Positions 20,688 through 27,500 of a stretch of 27,500 nt of DNA are shown here, piece by piece; the first letter of the stretch is position 1, and every line of letters begins with the position of its first letter. Source of the DNA: Symbiodinium natans (Eukaryota; Sar; Dinophyceae; Suessiales; Symbiodiniaceae); contig CAJNDS010002057.1 in assembly GCA_905221605.1 (NCBI GenBank), forward strand, positions 247,513 through 275,012, given 5' to 3'. The notes below the pieces were generated by a model, which was not told the DNA's origin, searched no databases, and saw only the letters and a program-made list of their open reading frames with translations. A program made the translations under genes and the position numbers.

Positions 20688-22643
20688 TCAAGCTGATCGA
20701 GCCAGGAGCCAGTCCACGGCATCGTCCGCGGTGCTGCAGTGCAGCAGGGCCTCATGGATTCCCTCTTCCGGGAATCCCATCGTGCCAAGCTCCTGCGCAA
20801 GCTTGGACTTCGGATCCTCGGGAGCCTCGGGAGCCTCCGGAGCCCTGGAAGCACCGCGGGCACCCTCCACGGCCCGGGGATCCGCAAGCAGCACCTCAGA
20901 TGTGGTGGAAAGCAGGGCCGAGGCCAGGCTCCGCGGCCGATCCCTGGCTCCGTTTCCCCTGCTTTCCGTCTGCACGGGTGGCGGCATCGCTGCGGCAGGC
21001 GTCGCTGCGGCAGGCATCGCTGCAGCTGGTGCTTCCGGCGTCGGTGCAGCCGGTGTCAGTGGCACGGAATCTGCAAAATCCAACATCTGCTGCAGGTGGC
21101 TGCGGGCCTCGGGCATCTGAGCATCCTCCAGCATGCTGGAAAGCAGATTCCGAACTGCAACCATGCGCACATCCGGCTCTCCGGCGGAACCTTCCCGCTG
21201 CGTGGCCGCCGCAGCATGCCCACTGGGCTCAGCCGGCGTGTCAGATCTCAACAGCTGTGGCAACTCTGACAGCTCCGTCCTGGACGCGGCCGGTGCTGGC
21301 ATTGCAGCGACTTCCTTGGTGTCTGCCGTGACCGTTTCCTGGCGGTCTTGCATGAAGCTCGGCACTGCAGCAGAGTTTCCAATGTCTTTTGTTTCGTTCT
21401 CTGCATCCAACCAGGGGTGCTCAAACTCCAGGAAATGCGCAGGGTTTTTGCGGTAGCAGCGGCGGCCATACTGGCACACCGGCCGCATGCCGAGACCTGG
21501 AACCTCTGCGGGTGCAGCAAGACGGGCCTTCTTCTCTGGTGGCACGGGTGGGAGCATGTCGTCAAAGCCGAAGTCATCCAAGTCCTCCTCGGCTGTGCCC
21601 CGCTGCATTGCATCCATTGCTGTGAGCCCACGTTTCAGAGGGGGACGAGCGTGTGAAGAGCCCGAAGCCGCCGAAGCCGCCGGAGCCGCCGAAGCCGCCG
21701 GAGCCGCCGCTGCCGAAGCTGCCGAAGCCGAAGCTTCAGGAACTTGGCCGACGTCGTCCCAGAGGATGGTGTGTGTCCTTTTCATCGCTCCAGCCTTTCG
21801 AGGCCCGGGTGGTACATAATTGGAGCAGATTTGTGCCCAGGTCATGTCGTTCCGCTCACCCACCAGAGTGGGAAATCTGGGGATGTTGTCTTGCGTGAGC
21901 TCTTGGTAACGGTAGGTGATAACAGCGTTTAACTGCGGAGGGTCCTGCCTCTGAGCATCGCTCAGGCCCGAGCCCACCTTGAAACGCCGCTTGTCAGGCG
22001 TCTCACATAGCAAGGCGCCGCACATTCCCGCCACCCTGCCGCTCCCACCGGCATGTCCCACCACGATCGCTTCCTCATCGTAGAAGGTCTTCACCTTCAG
22101 CAAGGACTTCGACCTGCGGTGTTCGTACTTGGATCCAGGGCAGCGTAGCATGAGACCTTCGCCGCCTCGCTTTTCAACCTCTGCTAGAGCAGAGTCCAAC
22201 TGAGCTCGGCCCGCACACTTCTCCATTGGCACAGCCTTCAGCACGGGGTCCTTTCCGGGGTCCTTTCCATGCGCAGATGCACAGATCCGGCGCACGGCGT
22301 CCATGCGAGCCTCGAACGGGTTGTGCTCGATGCTGGCTCCCCCTTCCTGCAGGCAGTCAAAGACCATGTACGTCAGGAATTCCCACTCGCTGCCACGCGT
22401 AGAGCTCCGAACAATCCCAGAGGTCTTCTGGAACTGCCCACGACCTCCCCAGATCTCCCCATCAAGCACGCAGCCCGCGGGCATCTTCTTCTTGAACCAA
22501 TCCGGGCAAGCGAATGAGTTGTCACCTCGTGAGCTGAACTGCCCATTCCGCCAAACTGCCCGGACGCCATCCAGCTTCTCCGACATCCACCACCCGGTAG
22601 GGTCCTCATTTTCCCACTTCTTCGCCAGCAAGACATCCGACAT
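20688..22643 (-). CDS. ATP-dependent DNA ligase fused to PBZ zinc finger and UBA domain
   Basis: An uninterrupted frame of 651 residues. Residues about 5-187 are a nucleotidyltransferase (adenylation) domain: motif I EKLDGVRA with predicted AMP-accepting Lys23, SRGD, motif III DGEIW (61-65), FDCL, motif IV EGLMLR (162-167) and motif V LLKVK (181-185). Residues about 188-280 form the OB fold (FKVGSGLSD, then IPRFPTLVGERND). This core matches the compact kinetoplast/LigE-like ligases. After an Ala/Ser linker and an acidic patch comes a PBZ finger at 390-409 (C390, C396, H403, H409, with CYRKNP), a poly(ADP-ribose) binder. Residues 611-651 are a UBA domain (TMGF, DAVDWLL), which binds ubiquitin. 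The ATG at 22643 is chosen; an upstream in-frame GTG (22667) adds eight unconserved residues. Probably a nuclear repair ligase; no organelle presequence is seen. Confidence 0.93.
   Translation of the reverse strand: MSDVLLAKKWENEDPTGWWMSEKLDGVRAVWRNGQFSSRGDNSFACPDWFKKKMPAGCVLDGEIWGGRGQFQKTSGIVRSSTRGSEWEFLTYMVFDCLQEGGASIEHNPFEARMDAVRRICASAHGKDPGKDPVLKAVPMEKCAGRAQLDSALAEVEKRGGEGLMLRCPGSKYEHRRSKSLLKVKTFYDEEAIVVGHAGGSGRVAGMCGALLCETPDKRRFKVGSGLSDAQRQDPPQLNAVITYRYQELTQDNIPRFPTLVGERNDMTWAQICSNYVPPGPRKAGAMKRTHTILWDDVGQVPEASASAASAAAAPAASAAPAASAASGSSHARPPLKRGLTAMDAMQRGTAEEDLDDFGFDDMLPPVPPEKKARLAAPAEVPGLGMRPVCQYGRRCYRKNPAHFLEFEHPWLDAENETKDIGNSAAVPSFMQDRQETVTADTKEVAAMPAPAASRTELSELPQLLRSDTPAEPSGHAAAATQREGSAGEPDVRMVAVRNLLSSMLEDAQMPEARSHLQQMLDFADSVPLTPAAPTPEAPAAAMPAAATPAAAMPPPVQTESRGNGARDRPRSLASALLSTTSEVLLADPRAVEGARGASRAPEAPEAPEDPKSKLAQELGTMGFPEEGIHEALLHCSTADDAVDWLLARSA
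21657..21735. repeat. GCC-triplet low-complexity linker in the ligase gene
   Basis: GCCGAAGCCGCCGGA-like repeats encode an Ala/Ser/Pro linker (residues about 303-329) between the ligase core and the PBZ finger. A second tract at about 20990-21035 has a 15-bp period and encodes Ala-rich PAAAMP-type repeats before the UBA domain. Confidence 0.85.
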
Positions 22644-22682
22644 GGCTGCGCAGCGCAGCTCTGGCACGTGCTTCTACTTACT

Positions 22683-22880
22683 ATGGTAACGATGAACAGG
22701 TGTGCGCCGACATGGTACGAGCATCACCCCATCGAGAAATCAGACTGTGACGTTTATGACCTGCTGGAAGAACTTCAGAAAGCAGGCGTGCTTTTCACAG
22801 CCATTGGGGCCACACATGGCCACGTGATCTCACTTGTAGCTCACACACGAGGCATACATCAACTCTGGGAAGAAAGATGA
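22683..22880 (+). CDS. Possible small ORF divergent from the ligase
   Basis: A plus frame from ATGs at 22683 or 22692 gives about 62-65 residues with a coding-like YDLLEELQKAGVLFTAIG segment. It lies 40 bp from the ligase start on the other strand. No domain is recognised, and it could equally be a fossil or chance frame. Confidence 0.18.
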   Translation: MVTMNRCAPTWYEHHPIEKSDCDVYDLLEELQKAGVLFTAIGATHGHVISLVAHTRGIHQLWEER

Positions 22881-22958
22881 AGAAAGCAATGCGAGCGCCT
22901 TGGACAGCGCCACGCCACCTCGGAAGCTACCCCTAATGGAGCATCACAGTTGCCCACC

Positions 22959-23539
22959 TCAGCAGGTAAGCCAGAGACTGTTTCCTTCTTCATCTTCCTT
23001 CTGAAAGACGCAGTTGTAGGAGTTGTCATCCGAAAGCTGCGCGCGGAAGGTATACAGTAGCTTGTACCTGAGCCCATCGATCCGATCAAGCCGCAAGTCC
23101 AAGTTGCAAACATCTCAGGATGTTTGGAGCTTTTTGGAGCTTTTGCTTCCGTGGCACTTGGCTCGCATTGAGTCAGAGATACGGCTTGACAGCATCAAGG
23201 CGCATCCACCGCACCGGAAAAGAGTATTCCTCAAATGGAACATCTCAAAGGTGGTGCGGGCATGCGGGGTGCCCCTCTGATTCCAAAGGGCCGAGGCTCT
23301 GCAGAAGCATCGACTTTTGATTGCCTCGATAGAGATTCTGCGTGATGTTCCTTAGCTCCAGACTCGCATTCGTCGGCGCAGATTTGGCTGCGGCGAAGTT
23401 TTGCTTCCCTACACTCCATAGTAATAACTATGTCGTAACTAAATAGGCGCCGATTCGCAAAATCCTGTAGTCTACAATCTTCTTCACTCCCCAGCACCCT
23501 TGCGCTTAGGGCTTCCTGGCATGGGAGGGGTTCGCACAC
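22959..23539 (-). CDS. Candidate exon cluster upstream of the ligase gene
   Basis: Three consecutive minus-strand open segments read like coding sequence in three frames. The first, 23539-23231, has a likely acceptor CAG followed by G near 23520. The second, 23244-23173, includes FPVRWMRLDAVKPYL. The third, 23114-22959, includes DLRLDRIDGLRYKLLYTF and ends in a TGA. A short spliced gene or a decayed one would both explain this. It sits about 315 bp upstream of the ligase ATG in the same orientation. No family is recognised and exact junctions are not resolved. Confidence 0.3.
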
Positions 23540-24271
23540 GTGCAGTCATCACTGCAATGGTTCGTCGTCCTGCACTGCTCCTCACTGCTCCCACATGTTT
23601 GGGGCTGGCTCAGTAACTCTGACAGACAAGGGCTTCGACCTTGGGATTGTGAGAAAGGCCACGTCAGGCCCTACACTGCGGGATTTGTTCCCAAGATGTT
23701 CCGAGCATCTCGGTGGAGATGACTAGCGCCAGCGAGCCAGGCCTGTTTTCCAGGAGCTGCTTCGCAAGATCCACAGAGATCACCTCAGTTGCAAGAGTCA
23801 AACGAAAGACACAAACCAGGGAAACTGGCGGATTCATAGTGTTTCAGGCATTCTGAATCAGAGACCACAGGATGCTGGAAACAGGATGACCTGTGAAGAG
23901 TAGTTGCTGTGCTGTCGTGAAGGCAGGTCTTCGGCAAGCAACGAACTCTCAGGCATACGAAGAGCTGCTAGAACTGCTAGTATGCTAGAAGCCGCTGAAG
24001 TTTCTAGGTTGCAGGGAGCCTTCGAAATCAGAAACAAGATGGAAACGGCAGATGCTGGGACGGCCACGTTTGCGGAGCAGCCCATGCCACCGAGATTGTA
24101 TGACCGAATGTCCTGGCGTGATCGCTCTGTCGCGACTTGACCTGCCATGGCCACGCCTGGCCTGACGAAGGCCAAACTCGTTGCACACCATCGCACAAAG
24201 AGATGGGGTTGGGCAAAACCTCAGACACCGAACGCGCCAGTGAAGAGTGCTAGGTGCTCAGGTGCGAAGAC
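23540..24271. other. Uncertain; weak plus-strand segment
   Basis: A plus frame at about 23928-24140 has helix-like composition (MLEAAEVSRLQGAFEIRNK), but a minus frame (24196-23858) is open across it. Neither has a firm start, and I cannot choose between them. No repeat or RNA gene is seen. Confidence 0.2.
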
Positions 24272-24400
24272 ATGTCCAGCATCAACCCCTGCAGCCTAAG
24301 CCTGCTGCAAAGAGCAGTTGATGATCAAAAAATCGATGTATTGCGGCTTAACCTTGTAGCATCTTGCCAAGTGGTTTCCGAGCAGCATCATGCGTCTTGA
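24272..24400 (+). CDS. Short ORF resembling one helical repeat unit
   Basis: An ATG-to-TGA frame of 42 residues containing LLQRAVDDQKIDVLRLNLVA. This resembles the L-Q-x-A-V-x-D-x-x-I pattern of the helical repeat protein at 25.7-27.1 kb on the other strand. It could be a displaced fragment of that repeat type, or chance. Confidence 0.2.
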   Translation: MSSINPCSLSLLQRAVDDQKIDVLRLNLVASCQVVSEQHHAS

Positions 24401-25029
24401 ATGCTGACAATCGTAAGAGTCCGTAAGAGCAAGGCCCGCGTCCGCTGCAGCAGCTCCCGCACGAGCTCAAAAATCCTGGGCAACATGATGATACCGCACA
24501 TTAACCCTACAGCAAGATGCCCGATGAGGATTGCGGACTTGCTCGGAAGACCTTAGCCTGCGCGATTCTGTGCAGCGTGTCCCACGCAGCCGGGTGACAC
24601 TATGCGCGCTTCATCGCGGGCTGCTGCCATGTCTGTGATGCCCTGGCCATCAGTCCAGCACGCTACACTCACAGCAGCGGCTGCTACAAGTATCACACTG
24701 GACTAGCAGTACACTCAAGGCTTCAAAAATCTGAATTTGTTCATGATGTGGCATCATGAGTTCCCTAGTTTTACGGGAGCTGGGCCTACGCCTACGCAGA
24801 GTCTCAACTTAATGCAAAAAGCTTTCACCGCATGAGACCTTCTGCCGCTGCACGGGACGACGCCCTGAACCCAGACCCGACACCAAAGCCCGCAACCCTG
24901 ATCTGAGAAGATGTGGAGCAAAGCACATGTGGATATGGCAAGATGAATGTCATCATAAGGAGCTTCTACTGCAAGTCGTTCTGGAGACAAGTTGCAGCAG
25001 CTCCTTGTTACACTCGCCTCTTGTCATAT
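24401..25029. other. No supported feature
   Basis: Only a weak minus frame (24990-24754) without a recognisable motif. I see no repeat or RNA gene. This would be the 3' flank of the minus-strand gene that ends at 25030. Confidence 0.4.
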
Positions 25030-25425
25030 TTAAATATATCGGCGCCACAACTCCTTTCGAGTTCGGCGTGAGGTGCCCACTTCTACTTTAGTCCCATACG
25101 CCACCAACCGACCATGCCCATCCGACTCATAGTCAATTTCGTCTTCAAAATCAATCGTGACGTCGGAATCTTCACATGCCTGTGAGTCTGGTGAGGTTCG
25201 CGGCTGCCACGAGGAGTTGCCCACTGGTAACCCCTTCTGTCTGCGAACTGGATTCTGACAACCTTCCTGACAGCAAGTATCACACCAGCAGATTCGATCC
25301 TGAAACCTGTCGAAGTGGCGAGTGCAGCCGCATGTCGAGCACGCATTGGCTTCACGCAACTGTCTCGCTCTCTGGCGCCCCTCCCAAACCAAATCGTGCA
25401 AGTCAGCTCTGGTGTTTGTGATGTG
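25030..25425 (-). CDS. Cysteine-rich C-terminal segment, possible zinc-binding module
   Basis: This continues in the same frame as the last helical segment, immediately after an in-frame TAG (25428-25426). It has no ATG of its own, and the first candidate start codons are non-ATG. A cluster of nine cysteines (CSTCGC, then CWCDTCC, then GC) with aromatic and arginine residues between them looks like a metal-binding module. It is followed by an acidic patch (DFEDEIDYESD) and a basic end (RRTRKELWRRYI). It is probably the original C-terminus of the repeat protein upstream. No named family is recognised. Confidence 0.4.
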   Translation of the reverse strand, partial: HITNTRADLHDLVWEGRQRARQLREANACSTCGCTRHFDRFQDRICWCDTCCQEGCQNPVRRQKGLPVGNSSWQPRTSPDSQACEDSDVTIDFEDEIDYESDGHGRLVAYGTKVEVGTSRRTRKELWRRYI

Positions 25426-25744
25426 CTACACATTGCAACAAGCCTCTGAGATGCGATCAGCATCACTATTGCTCAGAGCTTCCTCCAGATCGAGCTTTTC
25501 TAGCGCTAGTTTGACGGGTTCCATGTCCCCCTCGCAGACACCAAGTGCTTCTGCCAGGAACAAAGCCGTCGGTCGCACGGCGAAGCTCGTGTGACACAAG
25601 GCGGGCCAGTTCCTGGTGAGCTTTCGAAAGGTTGCCGGCGTGTTCAGGAGGCCACAGGTCCTCCTCTTCAATCAACCCGCGGGCACACGCAGTCTTAAAT
25701 CTTTCTATCTCACGGATGGCAGAACGTAGGATCTTCCTCATGCA
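25426..25744 (-). pseudogene. Frameshifted continuation of the helical repeat gene
   Basis: Beyond about 25745 the reading of the repeat gene continues convincingly only one frame over (ILRSAIREIERFKTACARG, to about 25560), then one frame over again (LAEALGVCEGDMEPVKLALE ... DADRISEACCNV) to a TAG at 25426. At neither changeover is there room for an intron. Two indels plus a stop suggest a decayed gene. Base-calling errors are the alternative. Confidence 0.5.
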
Positions 25745-27098
25745 TGGCTGCCTCTAACTCTAGGCCAGAAAGCTCACACGCCTTCTTCAAGCCAGTTTGA
25801 ATGCAACAGGCCACATCCTTCGGCTGAACATCAGAGCAGCGGACACACAATCTAGCAGCGCCTAAGCAAGCACGTTCAATGTCTGCTGCGATTCCGGAGC
25901 ATGTTGCCTTGGACACGTCGTTTATCATAAGACTGAATGCGACAGAACGAGCATCGCGGATGCATTCGGAATCCAAGATGTTTGCTGCTTGCTCACAAGC
26001 TTCTAGAATGGTGTATGCATCACCAGACTGCACCGCTTGTTTAAGCACCGCCTTGACATGCTGGATCTTCTGGAGGCGACGTATTTCTTGGTAGCCCTGA
26101 CGAATCTTGTGGTCGCACAAGCCCACACGAGCTGCGCGCTCGCAGCATGTGCCAATCATCGATACATCAGCATCCTCAACTGCCTTCTGCAATGCCTCCT
26201 CTGAAAGACGGCAAAGCTTTTCATGACTTGAGGCAAGCAGGGAGTCGGAGACACCCTCACTCTTTGGTTGATTGCACGCGTTCTCGATTTGCTGAACCCT
26301 GCCACCTTGCACAGCACGAACAAGTTCAGCATGCGCTTCTAAGCGTCTGACAGTCAACTGGGCGTTCTCAATCATACCTTGTGCTACGCCTGCATTTGCA
26401 GCTACCTTGCAAGCTTCACGCAACTTTGTTGGATCCTCCACTTCCAGCAGGTGTAACAAGTCCATTTCTGCACACCATCTATCCACCCAAGATCGTGCTG
26501 CTTCCAACAGGTGTAACAAGGCCGGTTCGGCACACCGATTGTGCACCCAAGATCGTGCTGCAACAGCTGTTGTTTCCTGCGAACATGCAAGTCTTGCAAC
26601 ATGGTGGCATGCTTGGAGTATCGCTTCTACATCCCGGCTTTGCAAGGCTCGACACAGCTCAGACCTGAGCATCTGCTGAACATGGGACTGTCCTTGCTGA
26701 AAAAGGTCCCTGAACCCAGGGCTGTGATCAAGCCCTGCAACCCGCAGCCGATTGCAGGCAGCTTCAATGCTATCCACATCCATGCTCCGATGGAGATGCT
26801 CTGAGAGCTGGCTGAAAGCACGAAGCCTGTCTGGTTCCCTTTGTGCATCTTCGCGCTCACGCCAGGGAATCCCGATATGCTCTGCCTGTAATAAAACTCT
26901 TGCCAGGCGCTGCTCGTTCCCACTTCTCATGGCAGAAGAGAGCTGAATCTGCAGCAGCCAGCTCTGAAGTCCAACGGCACAACCCGCACAGCAATGCGAC
27001 ATTCCAAGTTCTCGGGATGGCAATGGGATGCCAAATCTCAGCCAGCTTCGGGAAGGGCAAGCTGTCAGAAGCAAGATCGGATTGAATGTGACATACAT
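25710..27098 (-). CDS. Alpha-helical repeat protein, unknown function
   Basis: A 462-codon frame from the ATG at 27098. From about residue 50 it is built of repeated helical units of roughly 50-60 residues, each with a core like L-x-x-A-[V/M]-x-[S/D]-x-D-x-x-x-I-x-x-A-C-x-x-A-x-x-[A/V]-G. Examples are LQKAVEDADVSMIGTCCERA and LKQAVQSGDAYTILEACEQA. Such repeats are common in dinoflagellate proteins, where their role is unknown; a solenoid for protein binding is inferred. The first 45-50 residues do not fit the repeat. An acceptor CTGCAG near 26951 could mean the true exon starts there. The frame ends early at 25710 because of a frameshift. Confidence 0.6.
   Translation of the reverse strand: MYVTFNPILLLTACPSRSWLRFGIPLPSRELGMSHCCAGCAVGLQSWLLQIQLSSAMRSGNEQRLARVLLQAEHIGIPWREREDAQREPDRLRAFSQLSEHLHRSMDVDSIEAACNRLRVAGLDHSPGFRDLFQQGQSHVQQMLRSELCRALQSRDVEAILQACHHVARLACSQETTAVAARSWVHNRCAEPALLHLLEAARSWVDRWCAEMDLLHLLEVEDPTKLREACKVAANAGVAQGMIENAQLTVRRLEAHAELVRAVQGGRVQQIENACNQPKSEGVSDSLLASSHEKLCRLSEEALQKAVEDADVSMIGTCCERAARVGLCDHKIRQGYQEIRRLQKIQHVKAVLKQAVQSGDAYTILEACEQAANILDSECIRDARSVAFSLMINDVSKATCSGIAADIERACLGAARLCVRCSDVQPKDVACCIQTGLKKACELSGLELEAAMHEEDPTFCHP
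26441..26560. repeat. 60-bp tandem duplication inside the repeat gene
   Basis: Two adjacent 60-bp units (26441-26500 and 26501-26560) are nearly identical over their outer parts (CTTCCA-CAGGTGTAACAAG and CACCCAAGATCGTGCTG). They encode two copies of ARSWV-x-RCAE-x-LLHLLE. The period is an exact number of codons, so the frame is kept. Confidence 0.9.
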
Positions 27099-27293
27099 AC
27101 GATTTAGTGTGAAAAGGAGGTTGGGAGCTCTGTAAGTTGGGCTTGGGGGTCAAAAAAAGCTTTTGCAGAACAAACAAGTCAGGCAACAAGTCAAGCAATC
27201 GAAAGTAATCAAGTCGTCGACAGTAATCCCCCGTACCCTTGATATATAAAGTCTCCCTTCTGCAGAGATCCGGATCTAAGTACGCGCATAGAA
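27099..27293. promoter_or_regulatory. Intergenic space between divergent genes, TATA-like element
   Basis: TATATAAAG (27243-27251) lies 42 bp before the plus-strand ATG at 27294, a spacing compatible with a TATA box. Typical dinoflagellate genes are reported to lack a canonical TATA box, so this may be a chance match. Nothing else is seen in this space. Confidence 0.3.
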
Positions 27294-27500
27294 ATGGGCT
27301 TGCATACCGGTGAGGAGCACAAGGTCAGCTTCGAAGATTGCGCAATAACTCGTTGGCCGACCCTGTGCATCCTCCGCCACAAAGCCTTCTCATCCGGCCG
27401 TGCCCTTCAACCCGAAGCATCCCGAAGCCATCCGCAACCAGCTACAGAGCCTCTCAAATCCAAAGCCAGGCATGCAAGCATGAACCGATCAGAGCAAGGA
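27294..27500 (+). CDS. 5' end of a plus-strand gene, unknown, runs off the window
   Basis: From the ATG at 27294 the frame is open for all 69 remaining codons, to the last base. The start reads MGLHTGEEHKVSFEDC, followed by WPTLCILRHK and a basic, proline/serine-rich stretch. It points away from the helical repeat gene. It is too short to assign a family, and the codon choice looks like coding sequence. Confidence 0.38.
   Translation, partial: MGLHTGEEHKVSFEDCAITRWPTLCILRHKAFSSGRALQPEASRSHPQPATEPLKSKARHASMNRSEQG

Noticed and set aside
20363-21331. 322-codon plus-strand frame (and a 197-codon one at 20527-21120)
   Set aside because: Mostly antisense to the ligase gene, open because of the Ala/Pro-rich GC codons on the coding strand.
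22644-22667. Eight-residue N-terminal extension of the ligase from a GTG
   Set aside because: A GTG start is unlikely in a nuclear eukaryotic gene, and the ATG at 22643 gives the expected distance to motif I.
1-27500. tRNA or rRNA genes
   Set aside because: I looked for T-loop (GGTTCGAAT-like) and rRNA landmarks by eye and found no candidate with matching arms. A covariance-model scan was not possible here.

Overview
This window looks like nuclear DNA of a protist, most likely a dinoflagellate (Symbiodiniaceae-like). That is an inference. It rests on a eukaryotic domain fusion (DNA ligase + PBZ zinc finger + UBA), short introns that can be modelled with the AG|G acceptor typical of Symbiodinium, exon-like segments mostly on one strand separated by long unannotatable stretches, very heavy simple-sequence content, and cysteine-rich or alpha-helical-repeat proteins of a kind common in dinoflagellates. 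There are no bacterial operon signals. I found no tRNA, rRNA or spliced-leader RNA gene.

Layout. 1-6.0 kb: mixed sequence with several open segments of unknown family on both strands (best: 4122-4682 minus, 3293-3736 plus, 5209-5592 plus, 5760-6002 minus, 1523-2257 plus, 357-947 minus). 6.0-6.4 kb: an ACATAT-type microsatellite. 6.4-8.85 kb: an AT-rich satellite with seven units in one orientation and seven in the opposite orientation around a 31-bp hairpin at 7670. 8.86-14.8 kb: a polypyrimidine/polypurine tract of diverged tandem duplications with long (CT)n and (GA)n runs. 14.8-19.7 kb: mostly non-coding, with weak exon-like fragments, a CAG-repeat tract and a 19-G run. 19.7-23.5 kb: a minus-strand series made of a small spliced gene model, the ligase gene, and an upstream exon cluster. 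25.0-27.1 kb: a minus-strand gene for an alpha-helical repeat protein that appears broken by two frameshifts and a stop ahead of a cysteine-rich tail. 27.29 kb to the end: the start of a divergent plus-strand reading frame that leaves the window.

The best-supported gene is the intronless ligase (20688-22643, minus). It joins a kinetoplast/LigE-like ATP-dependent ligase core to a poly(ADP-ribose)-binding zinc finger and a C-terminal ubiquitin-associated domain, which suggests a repair ligase recruited by PAR and ubiquitin marks. The most striking non-coding structure is the mirror-image satellite. Most other coding calls here are low confidence, because in this composition long frames often stay open on both strands.
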